Assembly: GCA_964636275.1 (NCBI GenBank)
Contig: CAZWRN010000001.1
Coordinates: forward strand, 1-64,000
DNA from: CAZWRN01 sp964636275
GTDB taxonomy: Bacteria > Patescibacteriota > Microgenomatia > Daviesbacterales > UBA10151
Length of the DNA: 64,000 nt
Direction of reading: 5' to 3'
The position numbers and the translations under genes are program-made. The notes below the pieces were generated by a model. That model saw only the letters and a program-made list of their open reading frames with translations, had not been told where the DNA came from and searched no databases. Shown piece by piece: positions 1-7,583 of the stretch. Numbering within the stretch: position 1 is the stretch's first letter; every line of letters starts with the position of its first letter.

Positions 1-30
1 GTTCCGAGGGTTCAAATCCCTCCCCCTCCG
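1..30 (+). tRNA. 3' end of a tRNA, probably tRNA-Ser (cut by window edge)
   Basis: Positions 6-22 form a perfect T arm: stem GAGGG/CCCTC around the loop TTCAAAT. Positions 23-29 (CCCCTCC) would be the 3' acceptor strand and position 30 (G) the discriminator. A G discriminator and an expected GGAGGGG 5' acceptor strand fit tRNA-Ser, but the anticodon lies outside the window. No CCA is encoded. Confidence 0.75.
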
Positions 31-37
31 CTTTATA

Positions 38-190
38 ATATTCTTCTTCGACTAAGCGTATTTAATGCGAATTTCAGCGCATGGAGAAGTACTAATAATT
101 AATGTAAGCAGAGCATTCTTTTTGGTTTGCAAAAAGTAATTCTCGCCTTCGCTCGAATAAGAATTATTTCCACAAGAAACAGCAAGTGTT
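38..190. repeat. Dispersed word-repeat (family L), copy 1
   Basis: The spacer between the tRNA and the first gene carries words that recur at 45281-45360 and in the T-box leader at 61741-61860, in different order and orientation. Shared words include CTTCTCCATGCGC, GTAAGCAGAGC followed by TTCTTTTTG, and TTCGAGCGAAGG/TCGAGAA. No coding potential is visible. Confidence 0.4.
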
Positions 191-247
191 TTCTCTTTTC
201 TCTAATTAATACTTGTTTTTATTTATTCTAAGAACTAACATCTAGAT

Positions 248-664
248 ATGGCCCTCAACTTTTTAGCAATTTTCCTGGCAGTAGCGGCTCAATTTGCGGT
301 TGGGTTTATCTGGTATGGACCACTTTTTGGCAAGATCTGGGGTCAGATTCATGGCTTTGATAAGCTGTCAAAAGAGACCCAACAAAAGATGATGAAAGAG
401 ATGGGGCCATTTTATGGCCTTCAACTTTTAGTCACCGTCATCACCACTATTGTTCTGGCAATCTTTATTACCAATCTGCCTGAATGGAATCCCTATGCAA
501 TGGCAGCCTTTTTCTGGGGAGGCTTTGTAGTCCCCGCTCAAGCAAGCTCAGTCTTTTTTAGTAATACGCCAAAACAATGGATGGGTCAAAAGATTGCTAT
601 TCAGGCGGGGGCCGCATTTTTATGCTATGAATCCGCTGCCGCTATCCTCTCATTAATGAGTTAG
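248..664 (+). CDS. DUF1761-type small membrane protein
   Basis: 138 residues with four hydrophobic segments (about residues 3-27, 55-77, 82-102 and 117-136). The opening ends in GFIWYGPLFGKIW, the hallmark of the DUF1761 family of small integral membrane proteins. The biochemical role of the family is unknown. It is a single gene with no close operon partner; the next gene is separated by a promoter. Family assignment is fairly secure from the N-terminal motif and topology; function is not. Confidence 0.75.
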   Translation: MALNFLAIFLAVAAQFAVGFIWYGPLFGKIWGQIHGFDKLSKETQQKMMKEMGPFYGLQLLVTVITTIVLAIFITNLPEWNPYAMAAFFWGGFVVPAQASSVFFSNTPKQWMGQKIAIQAGAAFLCYESAAAILSLMS

Positions 665-691
665 TTCTTTGCAAACTAGCCATTTTTATCC

Positions 692-704
692 TATAATCTT
701 TGCC
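692..704 (+). promoter_or_regulatory. Leaderless-type promoter of the 705 gene
   Basis: TATAAT at 692-697 ends 7 nt before the ATG at 705. TTGCAA at 669-674 lies 17 nt upstream as a possible -35. The start point would coincide with the start codon. Confidence 0.6.
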
Positions 705-1088
705 ATGGAAAATCGTTCATTGTTTAGAAATGCTGTGGATTTTTACCGAACAGCACCTTTTGCTGAAACTGTTTTTTTAATAAATGTTGTTCTAGCATAT
801 ACTTATTCCGACTTTATTGTTACCTCAGGTTTTTATAGTATCAATGCACTTACTAGTATTTATTTAGCTACAGAGAGATTTTCCGCCCGTTACCGATTGG
901 AAGAAACACTTCAAAAGTACGGATTTGATGAACGACTTTTTGCTCCTGGTCTTAATGAATGGTGTACAAGACAAACTGATTATGTGGCCGCTGATAGACA
1001 GGGTTATGGAGAGGAGTATCTTCAGTTTGTTAACAAAAATCGAAGAAATCTGCCTGGTAGTGCTTTACCGATGATCCCCCATTTTTAA
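705..1088 (+). CDS. Hypothetical protein, 127 aa
   Basis: I do not recognise this protein. A longer reading would begin with TTG at 669, but the ATG at 705 sits 7 nt after a consensus -10 box, so I chose 705. One moderately hydrophobic stretch (about residues 15-40, AETVFLINVVLAYTYSDF) is followed by a polar, charged C-terminal half. It is convergent with comF, whose stop codon is directly adjacent (1 nt), leaving no room for a separate terminator. Confidence 0.55.
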   Translation: MENRSLFRNAVDFYRTAPFAETVFLINVVLAYTYSDFIVTSGFYSINALTSIYLATERFSARYRLEETLQKYGFDERLFAPGLNEWCTRQTDYVAADRQGYGEEYLQFVNKNRRNLPGSALPMIPHF

Positions 1089-1790
1089 TTATCTGGCTAT
1101 TGTAATAGCCCAGACTTTTTGGACACCGGCTTTTTTTAATACCAGGCAGCATTCCTGCAGAGTCGATCCGGTGGTCCAGACGTCGTCGATCAGTAAAATA
1201 TTAGGTTGTAGGTGGTAGTTTGTAGGTTGTAGTGAAAAAGCTTTATGGATGTTTTGGTGTCTTTGTTCGGCGTCAAAGTGAGTCTGCGAGGTGGTATTTT
1301 TAGTTCTTTTTAGAACTTCGACATAGGGGATCTGCAAAGCGGCTGCTAACTTTTTTCCAATAAGAGCTGATTGATTGAATCCCCGCCAATTTTGTCTTTT
1401 CCAGTGTAAAGGGACAGGCACTACAATCCAACCTTCCCCTCTATCTTGTCTGATCTCTTCTAGGAAAAGTGGAAATGTATCTGACAGATGCCGGATCATT
1501 TGATCCATAAGAATATCCGCCTGCTCTGTAATCCATTTATATTTTAGTTTTTGGATCGAGGTTCGAAGTACTCCTTCAAAGGCACCCAAACTCCACAAGC
1601 CATCGAGTCCATAGTCGGACTGACAATAGGAGTGGGTTTCCCCTCCAAAAGCTGGCCTTTTGCATTGAGGACAGATGAGGTCTTTTTGAGGGATCTGCTC
1701 GCTGCATTTCAGGCACAAATAACTCCCCTCTTTCTGACAACCAACACAGTATTTAGGAAAAATGAGGTCTAACAAAGCATTAAATAGCAT
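1089..1790 (-). CDS. comF: ComF-family phosphoribosyltransferase-like protein
   Basis: About 233 residues. The N-terminus has a double zinc-ribbon (CVGC, CLKC, CPQC and a later Cys) and the C-terminus the PRPP-binding loop ILLIDDVWTTGSTL, the layout of ComF/ComFC proteins that support DNA uptake by transformation in Firmicutes and are also called GntX. The start at 1790 gives MLFNALLDLIFPKYCVGC, the usual family opening; an extension to 1802 is possible. Just before the PRPP loop, residues encoded by 1204-1238 (SLQPTNYHLQPN) come from an iterated word repeat, an in-frame insertion or replacement. The tmRNA terminator lies immediately upstream. A competence role would fit the nearby type IV machinery but is inferred. 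Confidence 0.9.
   Translation of the reverse strand: MLFNALLDLIFPKYCVGCQKEGSYLCLKCSEQIPQKDLICPQCKRPAFGGETHSYCQSDYGLDGLWSLGAFEGVLRTSIQKLKYKWITEQADILMDQMIRHLSDTFPLFLEEIRQDRGEGWIVVPVPLHWKRQNWRGFNQSALIGKKLAAALQIPYVEVLKRTKNTTSQTHFDAEQRHQNIHKAFSLQPTNYHLQPNILLIDDVWTTGSTLQECCLVLKKAGVQKVWAITIAR
1204..1238. repeat. In-frame GTAGGTTGTAG word repeat inside comF
   Basis: TTGTAGGTGGTAGTTTGTAG and neighbours repeat a GTAGGTTGTAG-like word. The same word fills the intergenic spot at 7535-7572. It encodes the linker just before the PRPP-binding loop of ComF. Confidence 0.55.
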
Positions 1791-1800
1791 ATTTTTGCAC

Positions 1801-1836
1801 AAAAAAAGCCCTAGGCAGAGTTTACCTAAGGCTACT
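1801..1836 (-). terminator. Intrinsic terminator of the tmRNA gene
   Basis: On the minus strand AGCCTTAGG pairs with CCTAGGGCT across a short loop and is followed by a run of seven T, directly after the encoded CCA of the tmRNA. Confidence 0.85.
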
Positions 1837-1837
1837 T

Positions 1838-2253
1838 TGGTGGAGACGGCCGAGTGTGACCCGGCGTCTGAAACAATTCAATAAAAACGTCTACAAGCTT
1901 ATCCGGCATATGTTTAGATAAAGGTTGTAACCATACCGGCTGGAAAACCTTTATCTGATTGAATAGTCTTTAATCATTTCACATCAACCAACAGCGAAAT
2001 GATTGCATCCTGACTGGGTGGGCCTTAGAACTTCCATCAGGAAGAGAAGATTTCTAAAGCAACGCTTACGCTACTGCGTAGTTTGGGGTTACGAATGGAT
2101 TGAGTCCACCCATAACTTTGGAAGCCAAAGCTTCTGCGTCACGAACAAGTTTAGACTTGCCGTTTAGATTTTGAAACCATAGTTTACGAGGTTAAGGTTT
2201 CCTACTCGGCTTGCAATTTTTAAAGAGCTGGTCCGTCGAATCTATACGTCCCC
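1838..2253 (-). ncRNA. ssrA: tmRNA (trans-translation RNA)
   Basis: The 5' end reads GGGGACGTATAGATTCGACG and the 3' end CGTCTCCACCA, so the tRNA-like acceptor pairs GGGGACG with CGTCTCC and CCA is encoded. Length is about 416 nt. The tag reading frame most likely runs from GGC at 2161 to TAA at 2066, preceded by CTAAAC. It would encode 31 residues beginning GKSKLVRDAE and ending NPFVTPNYAVA, long for a tmRNA tag. The partner gene smpB lies 1.2 kb away. A TATTAT/TATATA box sits about 10 nt before the 5' end. Identity is secure; the exact resume codon is inferred from the open frame and the GK start. Confidence 0.95.
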
Positions 2254-2339
2254 AAGATGTATATAATACCACATTTGAGGCTAAAAAGCAAAAAAATGTT
2301 ATTGATTTTTTGCAGAATTAGGATAAAATACTCTTACTT

Positions 2340-2648
2340 ATGTCTTCACCCGATCAAATGCCGATTGAGCCATATTCAGTAGATTTACATGTTTCTGATA
2401 TTGACTCATTGAGTACAATCGCTCGCGAGCGTGGCACATCAATGAATAGAGCTTTGAGAGGGGCTATTGCAACTGATGGGGAGCTTCGCAGAATAATCAA
2501 ATCAGGGAGAGAATTGTATGTCACTTATGATGGAAGAAGTTTTCAACAACTGGATTTAGCTGAAAATATCCAACCTTCCCTTTCACAACGTCTTAGAGAG
2601 ATTGGAAAAGGAGTTCAACGGTTTTTTAGATCTGCAGCAATTAGGTAA
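2340..2648 (+). CDS. Putative ribbon-helix-helix-like DNA-binding protein
   Basis: 102 residues. The stretch YSVDLHVSDIDSLSTIARER, followed by SMNRALRGAIATDGELRRII and ELYVTYDGRSFQQL, resembles small ribbon-helix-helix regulators whose C-terminal extension ends in a short beta hairpin. A basic helix closes the protein. There is no toxin-like neighbour, so a toxin-antitoxin role is not supported. TAAAAT lies 10 nt before the ATG. The family call is by pattern only. Confidence 0.5.
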   Translation: MSSPDQMPIEPYSVDLHVSDIDSLSTIARERGTSMNRALRGAIATDGELRRIIKSGRELYVTYDGRSFQQLDLAENIQPSLSQRLREIGKGVQRFFRSAAIR

Positions 2649-2714
2649 GCTAATGCCCCAAGATAATCAGCATTGGGCTGTTTACCTTGAGGCTTGTGGG
2701 GAAAGAGCAATATC

Positions 2715-2948
2715 TTAACTATTACTCCCTCCCATTTTGCCAGCTTCGCTGGCTTCTTGTGATCCTTCTTCAAACTGACCGGAATTATCCCGACCACTTT
2801 GTTCACTACCTTGCTGGGTAGCCTGACCGCCTTTCATACCGGAATTTCCTCCATTGTGACTTGCTTGTCCGCCTTCACTCTGGATGTCATGTTTGGTCTG
2901 GTCATCCATTTTATCTGAACCCAAACCGCGATTTGATGTGTCTGCCAT
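2715..2948 (-). CDS. KGG-repeat stress-type hydrophilic protein
   Basis: 77 residues, almost entirely Gly, Ser, Gln, Asn, Lys and Asp/Glu, with no hydrophobic core. It contains the KGG-type units EGGQASHNGGNSGMKGG and EASEAGKMGG, as in GsiB-like and group-1 LEA-like stress proteins, which are disordered and linked to desiccation or general stress. The start is fixed by a perfect Shine-Dalgarno AAAGGAGGTGA 9 nt upstream. This shows that the 16S anti-SD is functional here, in contrast with the leaderless pattern of other single genes. Confidence 0.75.
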   Translation of the reverse strand: MADTSNRGLGSDKMDDQTKHDIQSEGGQASHNGGNSGMKGGQATQQGSEQSGRDNSGQFEEGSQEASEAGKMGGSNS

Positions 2949-2970
2949 TTGTATCTCACCTCCTTTACGA

Positions 2971-3053
2971 ATTAATTAATCAAGAAACAATCTTCAAGTT
3001 ACTCCAAATTGGTTTGTATCTTGGAATTTGTATCTTGTATCTTTCTTATTAAA
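2971..3053. repeat. Palindromic element, family C
   Basis: Left arm AATTAATCAAGAAACAATC and the reverse complement of the right arm (TTAATAAGAAAGATACAAG) match imperfectly. The word GTATCTTG/CAAGATAC is iterated. The same family occurs at 15625-15741. Confidence 0.65.
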
Positions 3054-3149
3054 CTAAAACGGATCAAGAAATGGTTAAGATCAAAGCATGAGGCCGGTAA
3101 GAAATTTTGATAGGTTGTAATGTACAAAACGTAGATATATATTCAAGAT

Positions 3150-3434
3150 ATGTATAGCCCTGACTTTATTAGGATTTCTCAGGCTTATATTGAAGCTAGT
3201 TTGAAAAATTTACATTATCGAGGGTTACGACCAGTTCCTACTAGGGATTTAACTCAAGAAATCGCCCAGATTTATACCCAAGGCGAAAGAATGATACCTT
3301 GGAATTATTTCTGGCCTGGTTTAAGAAGGATGGTTCGTTCTGGTGAAGTTGAATCCATATGGGATGGTGATCGCACACCAAAGGGGCGAAAACGGTTTAA
3401 ATATCAGCTTCCAGATACTCCGGATAGACGTTAG
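3150..3434 (+). CDS. Hypothetical small basic protein, 94 aa
   Basis: Not recognised. It is soluble, rich in Arg, Tyr and Trp, with a basic C-terminus (RRMVRSGEVESIWDGDRTPK and GRKRFKYQL) that could form a winged-helix-like hairpin and bind nucleic acid, which is only a guess. TATATT ends 6 nt before the ATG, the leaderless spacing seen elsewhere. It converges on smpB with a 2-nt gap. Confidence 0.5.
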   Translation: MYSPDFIRISQAYIEASLKNLHYRGLRPVPTRDLTQEIAQIYTQGERMIPWNYFWPGLRRMVRSGEVESIWDGDRTPKGRKRFKYQLPDTPDRR

Positions 3435-3436
3435 GG

Positions 3437-3871
3437 TTAGTATTTAATCTCCTGTTCAATCCGTCGTTGTTCATCCCGGGCTTTAATACTTCGCCGTTTG
3501 TCGAACTGTTTCTTTGATTGGGCTAGCCCCAATTCGATTTTGAACATATTTCTGGTCTGATAAATACTTACAGGAACTAACGTCATCGATGATTTAGAAG
3601 TTTTCATTATAAGCTCTTCGATTTGCTTGCGGTGTAACAAAAGTTTACGATCACGTTTGGGATTATATCCTTCCGGTACTCCGCCTTTGTAGGGAGGAAT
3701 AAACATATTTTTGAGAAATACTTCTCCACCCTGAATCCTGGCAAATGAATCGGAAAAGTCAGCTCTGCCATCGCGAATCGATTTCACCTCAGAACCCGAC
3801 AACACTATCCCCACCTCCATGGTTTCAAGAATGTTGTAATTAAAATAAGCTTTACGGTTTTGGATCTTCAT
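3437..3871 (-). CDS. smpB: SsrA-binding protein SmpB
   Basis: 144 residues, the normal length. Typical SmpB segments are RKAYFNYNILETMEVGIVL, GSEVKSIRDG, SFARIQGGEVFL, the Lys-rich RDRKLLLHRKQIEEL and a basic C-terminal tail (KKQFDKRRSIKARDEQRR). It binds the tRNA-like domain of tmRNA and places it in stalled ribosomes; the ssrA gene is 1.2 kb away. The -10 box TATAAT (3878-3883 on the minus strand, with an extended TGA in front) ends 6 nt before the ATG, so the mRNA is probably leaderless. Confidence 0.97.
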   Translation of the reverse strand: MKIQNRKAYFNYNILETMEVGIVLSGSEVKSIRDGRADFSDSFARIQGGEVFLKNMFIPPYKGGVPEGYNPKRDRKLLLHRKQIEELIMKTSKSSMTLVPVSIYQTRNMFKIELGLAQSKKQFDKRRSIKARDEQRRIEQEIKY

Positions 3872-3877
3872 GCCTAG

Positions 3878-3883
3878 ATTATA
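3878..3883 (-). promoter_or_regulatory. -10 box of smpB, leaderless spacing
   Basis: TGATATAAT (extended -10) ends 6 nt before the smpB ATG at 3871. Confidence 0.6.
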
Positions 3884-3961
3884 TCAGAGTTGAAGCTAGA
3901 AAATTGGAGAAGTTAAGTTAGTAATTTAGGCTATATGGTGTGGATGCCAGATTAAATCAAA

Positions 3962-4408
3962 CTAAGATCGAGGGTCGGGAATTAATCGCCAAAGTCCGCG
4001 TTCTGCAATTTGCTCGTGATGCTCCATAACTCGTCTTCGCATGTTCATAAATGTATGACCGTCTGAGGTTGCTCGAGTAACATGATCTCTCAAATATTTT
4101 ATGGAATGACCGTTATCAGCATAACCTCTTCTTGAATGTGTGTATGTGGCCAATGTAATAGCCTGTAACTCCTCTAATGATAATTCGCTTACTCGGGGTA
4201 ATGGTGGGTCTGATTGGGGATCTGTCAAACCCAATATTATGGCATTTTCTGAAAAACGAGATACCAACAACTCTCTAAAGGAGGCTACCCTTTTTTCTAG
4301 CCGAGAATAGGAAGCAGGAACGCTAAGTCCTGTTGGTGATATTTCGTATGTAGTCTGAAAAACATGGTCTGGCAATCTCATATGTTTTATTGATAAATCT
4401 TCTTTCAA
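3962..4408 (-). CDS. Hypothetical protein, paralogue of its upstream neighbour
   Basis: 148 residues, unrecognised, soluble. Its first half (FQTTYEISPTGLSVPASYSR then SFRELLVSRFSENAIILGL) aligns with the neighbour at 4405-4848 (ITFSITPTQLNRPFSYSREQ then TFGEFVTSRFPRAALELGL), and both continue with LSLEELQAITLA / LTPEEIKEVSLA. The start codon overlaps the stop of that neighbour by 4 nt, so the two are translationally coupled. No catalytic motif is visible. Confidence 0.6.
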   Translation of the reverse strand: MKEDLSIKHMRLPDHVFQTTYEISPTGLSVPASYSRLEKRVASFRELLVSRFSENAIILGLTDPQSDPPLPRVSELSLEELQAITLATYTHSRRGYADNGHSIKYLRDHVTRATSDGHTFMNMRRRVMEHHEQIAERGLWRLIPDPRS

Positions 4409-4848
4409 TCGATTGGATCCGGGGCTTTTTCTATACGTACATCAGCACAAGCATCCTGATATACCAGTAACATGGTTTTAGTTCTTTGAGTCAATTCCTG
4501 GCCAAAAGGTGTTCCTTCAGCTATCTCTCTCATTCTTTGCTTTGCATCATAACGTGGGCCTCCAAAAACTACTTCAACCGCTGACTGAGAAGCCGAAAAT
4601 TGTCGGGCTAATGAGACTTCTTTTATCTCTTCAGGTGTTAACTCTTCTGCCAGTGGAAGTTGCTCTTGAGGTCTGGTCACGACAAGCCCTAATTCTAGAG
4701 CTGCTCGAGGGAAACGAGATGTTACAAACTCACCAAATGTTGCCAGTTGCTGTTGCTCTCTTGAATACGAAAAGGGACGATTTAGCTGGGTTGGTGTAAT
4801 TGAGAACGTAATATCTTTTGCAAAATCTCTCATATCGGCATTTGGCAT
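4405..4848 (-). CDS. Hypothetical protein, paralogue of the 3962-4408 product
   Basis: 147 residues, unrecognised, soluble, no signal peptide. The fold appears shared with the downstream gene: a short beta-like N-terminus with a Pro-Ser-Tyr-Ser-Arg motif, a helix FGEFVTSRF, then an acidic helix LTPEEIKEVSLARQF. The C-terminal thirds differ. An alternative start at an internal ATG (4833) is possible. The pair forms a two-gene tandem duplication 21 nt after the 4870-6696 gene, so it may be co-transcribed with that membrane protein. Confidence 0.6.
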   Translation of the reverse strand: MPNADMRDFAKDITFSITPTQLNRPFSYSREQQQLATFGEFVTSRFPRAALELGLVVTRPQEQLPLAEELTPEEIKEVSLARQFSASQSAVEVVFGGPRYDAKQRMREIAEGTPFGQELTQRTKTMLLVYQDACADVRIEKAPDPID

Positions 4849-4869
4849 ATGCTGTTTATGCCATATTCA

Positions 4870-6696
4870 CTATTTTAATTCAAGCTGATAAATCTTATTT
4901 CCTTCCAGCAGATACATTTTTTTATTTTCATTGTCCACCACTAAGTCATCAGCTGTGGAAAATTTTTCACCAGTGTATTGCTTCAAATACTGACCATTTT
5001 TAGTTAAAACCACCACCCGAGAATTTTCTGAGTCCAGTAAATACAGCTCATCCCCATCTTCATCAGCAAAGAGGCTTTTTAAAGGCTTAATATTTTCATC
5101 TAGTCCACCGACTGAAAAACTATCCTGAACACCTCCGGTCAGACGCAAGATCTCTGGTCCTTCTTTTAAAACCCAGACAGAATAATCTATTTTCATCTGA
5201 ATTGCCCCGCCAAAATTTATCTGTGCATCATCTGCCAGATAAGTAAACTTTTGTGAATAACCAGTTGTTGTAGGAACATATTTCCAGATCTGGCCTTTGA
5301 CAGTATCGAGTAAATAGACATTTCCGGCAAAGCCGACGATATCTTTGATATATCCCCATTCGGGGTCTGGCTGGGCGACAGTCGTGATCTTTTGGTTTTG
5401 AGTATCGATTGCCAAAACACCTTTATCTTCAGAGTAAACAAAGGCGTTGTCTCCATTGAGTGAATAGGCTCTCCCCGATCCTAGTTGGGTACTACCCGCT
5501 AAGATATTGTTGGTTTTTTTCTTTAAGTCTACTTCTACTAAGGTTTTGGTTTTATCATCCATCATCAGCACCTTTGACACTGAATAAGACATTCGGGTTG
5601 GTTTAAAGTCTGATTTGATCAGATCAAGAGATAAAAAGACCGGCCAATCGGTGATCGGATAAATCCGCATAATAAACTCTCGTCCATTTTCGATCTCTTG
5701 TTTGATTTTTTCAGCTTCCTGATTGCCAGGACTGCGAGACAGCACTCCGGTGATAGTGACTCTAGCGTCACTGAGACTTTGTTGAGCTTTATCCGGTTCA
5801 CTATCTTTCAAAGACTGCGCTTCGGCAAATTTTGATTTGGCATAATTGATATCCTGAGTGATAATCCGATTTGCAGCCGCTTTATTTTGAAGATATCGAT
5901 AAAATCCAAAAACGCTACCAGAAATGATCAGTAAGATCACCAGCATTCCAATAAAACTACGTTTGGAACGGGGTTTTAAGATCCTGACTAGCGGTTTAAG
6001 CGAGGGCATTTTTAAAGATGGCCTCGGTGGGAAGAAACTTTTCGCAGCTGGCGCTTCTGAATCATTATTTTTGGATGCGTCTTTGGAGGCGATTTCGGGA
6101 TCTCTGTTTTCTACCAATATCACTGCGATCGGTTCTGGCTGACCAGACTGCGAAAGAAGTACATTGGTATCCTCTTCCAACTCTTCAGTGCTGGAGGATA
6201 GCAAATGGCCGATCTGGTCCTCATTCCAATTGACTTGCTGCATATCTGTCCGGCCTGAGATCAATAATATTTTGTCGTTTGGTTTTAGATGCCCAGAAAC
6301 TATCTCTTCAAAGGGAGAGTGCTCAGTCAGGTTGAGTCTCTTTTCTTTGCGCTGGATATACGCCTGATGAGTACCACTGGAAAGTAAATATAATACATTA
6401 TCCTTCCAGGCAACCAACAAAATCTGAAGATTTTGAACTCCCATAAGATGTTCTTTCAGCTGTGGTAGAAGCTGGGTCAATCGGCTGGGGACTGAACCTT
6501 CCAAGCCAAAAAAATGCTCCTCAATAAAAGGAGATGCCTGACGTATCCTGGTAAAACAATCATCTCCCGCACCGGAGATAATAACACCCAAAAAAACATG
6601 ATCAGTCTGATCATGTGGAATGACTTTGGGAAACAAAAAAGCCTGCGATGATAAAAAGTCGGTATTGCCGCCGATAGCTTTGGAGTAGTTAACCAT
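4870..6696 (-). CDS. One-helix membrane protein: phosphatase-like N-terminus and extracellular propeller-like domain
   Basis: 608 residues in three parts. Residues 1-210 resemble a degenerate PP2C/PPM fold (ISGAGDD, LQILLVAWKDNVLYLLSSGT, NDKILLISGRTDM) but the paired Asp metal ligands of active PP2C enzymes are not evident. One transmembrane helix follows at about 249-268, preceded by a basic stretch. The outer part has a helical stalk (about 270-335) and a run of beta-rich repeats of NHL/propeller character (VYLLDTVKGQIWKY, ELYLLDSENSRVVVL, KKMYLLEGNKIYQL). It is last in an operon with the PH-domain protein and a small membrane protein (9-nt gap). A role in envelope sensing is plausible but unproven. 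Confidence 0.6.
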   Translation of the reverse strand: MVNYSKAIGGNTDFLSSQAFLFPKVIPHDQTDHVFLGVIISGAGDDCFTRIRQASPFIEEHFFGLEGSVPSRLTQLLPQLKEHLMGVQNLQILLVAWKDNVLYLLSSGTHQAYIQRKEKRLNLTEHSPFEEIVSGHLKPNDKILLISGRTDMQQVNWNEDQIGHLLSSSTEELEEDTNVLLSQSGQPEPIAVILVENRDPEIASKDASKNNDSEAPAAKSFFPPRPSLKMPSLKPLVRILKPRSKRSFIGMLVILLIISGSVFGFYRYLQNKAAANRIITQDINYAKSKFAEAQSLKDSEPDKAQQSLSDARVTITGVLSRSPGNQEAEKIKQEIENGREFIMRIYPITDWPVFLSLDLIKSDFKPTRMSYSVSKVLMMDDKTKTLVEVDLKKKTNNILAGSTQLGSGRAYSLNGDNAFVYSEDKGVLAIDTQNQKITTVAQPDPEWGYIKDIVGFAGNVYLLDTVKGQIWKYVPTTTGYSQKFTYLADDAQINFGGAIQMKIDYSVWVLKEGPEILRLTGGVQDSFSVGGLDENIKPLKSLFADEDGDELYLLDSENSRVVVLTKNGQYLKQYTGEKFSTADDLVVDNENKKMYLLEGNKIYQLELK

Positions 6697-6705
6697 AATA
6701 CTACT

Positions 6706-6945
6706 TTAGAAAAAGGCAATAAAATAAATCAATACAATTAATGCCAAAATACTATAACCTATTGATAAAGCCCTTAGTAAAGGCCCTCCCTCAGTGATAA
6801 TGGTTGTGGTCATCAGATTGATCTGACGCATAACTATTAATGTAAAAATAAAATGCAGTACAGCAAAAACGATAAAACCAATTTTGAAAAACGGCGCAAA
6901 GTTGGTAAAAAGTAAATTGAGCAGTGAAGTATTATCCGGAATCAT
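6706..6945 (-). CDS. Small two-helix membrane protein
   Basis: 79 residues with two hydrophobic segments (about 17-40 and 57-78) and few other features. It resembles the small DUF5657-type proteins seen in CPR genomes, an assignment I cannot confirm. Its start overlaps the stop of the PH-domain gene by 4 nt, so the two are coupled and probably function together at the membrane. Confidence 0.6.
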   Translation of the reverse strand: MIPDNTSLLNLLFTNFAPFFKIGFIVFAVLHFIFTLIVMRQINLMTTTIITEGGPLLRALSIGYSILALIVLIYFIAFF

Positions 6946-7514
6946 GGATTATCCTCCTCTTTTTTGGCTGAATCGATCAGGTCTTGAATCGTATCTGCTA
7001 CAAAGTCGGGCCTCGGTACCTGGATAAAATCAACGGCCTGGTGAGTAGCTGCTGTCTCAATATTGACATCTCCGTAGTTAAACAACGATCCGAAAACTCC
7101 TGATATTTTACTTTTGACAGATTCAATATCTGTTAAATTGATTTCAGTGATTTTACGATATAAAAGTGAGTCGAAATCCACATCTACTATGTGTTGGTTG
7201 GTAACGATATAAATATTAAAATACCAGTGAACAAACTGCTCTACTACATATCCTAAAATCAGTAAATAGTAGACTATAACTGCTCCGATAAATAAATCAT
7301 TTGGAATATTGGTAAAAAAGCCAAGTCTGAATGTAACATCGAGTTGAATAAATATTACTGGGGCGATCAGTGCAGCCAAACTTCCGACAATCCAAGGGAA
7401 GTTAACAATTGGATGTTGTCTCAAAAAAAGTATTAACTTTTCATTTGCCTCCTGCTCGGCAAAGCTGATTTGAGTTGGTCTTTCAAAAAGAGCCGGAAAG
7501 AAAAGGAATTTCAT
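6942..7514 (-). CDS. PH-domain (bPH2/YdbS-like) membrane protein
   Basis: 190 residues. Two transmembrane helices (about 39-61 and 74-98, the second followed by HWYFNIYIVTNQHIVDVD) precede a bacterial PH-like domain with the usual YIVTNQHIVD, LYRKITEINLTDIESVKSKI and GSLFNYGDVNIETA segments. Such proteins sit in the cytoplasmic membrane; their ligand is unknown. It is first in a three-gene operon. The -10 box TATGAT (7521-7526, extended TGC in front) ends 6 nt before the ATG. Confidence 0.8.
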   Translation of the reverse strand: MKFLFFPALFERPTQISFAEQEANEKLILFLRQHPIVNFPWIVGSLAALIAPVIFIQLDVTFRLGFFTNIPNDLFIGAVIVYYLLILGYVVEQFVHWYFNIYIVTNQHIVDVDFDSLLYRKITEINLTDIESVKSKISGVFGSLFNYGDVNIETAATHQAVDFIQVPRPDFVADTIQDLIDSAKKEEDNP

Positions 7515-7520
7515 GAGCTG

Positions 7521-7526
7521 ATCATA
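7521..7526 (-). promoter_or_regulatory. -10 box of the PH-domain operon, leaderless spacing
   Basis: TGCTATGAT (extended -10) ends 6 nt before the start codon at 7514. Confidence 0.6.
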
Positions 7527-7534
7527 GCATAATA

Positions 7535-7572
7535 TAGTTAGTAGTAAGTAGGTTGTAGTTAGTAGACGAGAA
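7535..7572. repeat. Solo arm of GTAGGTTGTAG word repeat
   Basis: GTTAGTAGTAAGTAGGTTGT and following TAGTTAGTAG iterate the word found in frame inside comF at 1204-1238. Confidence 0.5.
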
Positions 7573-7583
7573 TCAAATGGTGG

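Noticed and set aside
2340..2648. Antitoxin of a toxin-antitoxin pair
   Set aside because: No toxin-sized gene overlaps or follows in the same direction; the next gene is a KGG stress protein on the other strand.
2615..2806. 63-codon minus-strand frame next to the KGG gene
   Set aside because: It overlaps the 3' ends of two better-supported genes, has no promoter or ribosome site and no family resemblance.
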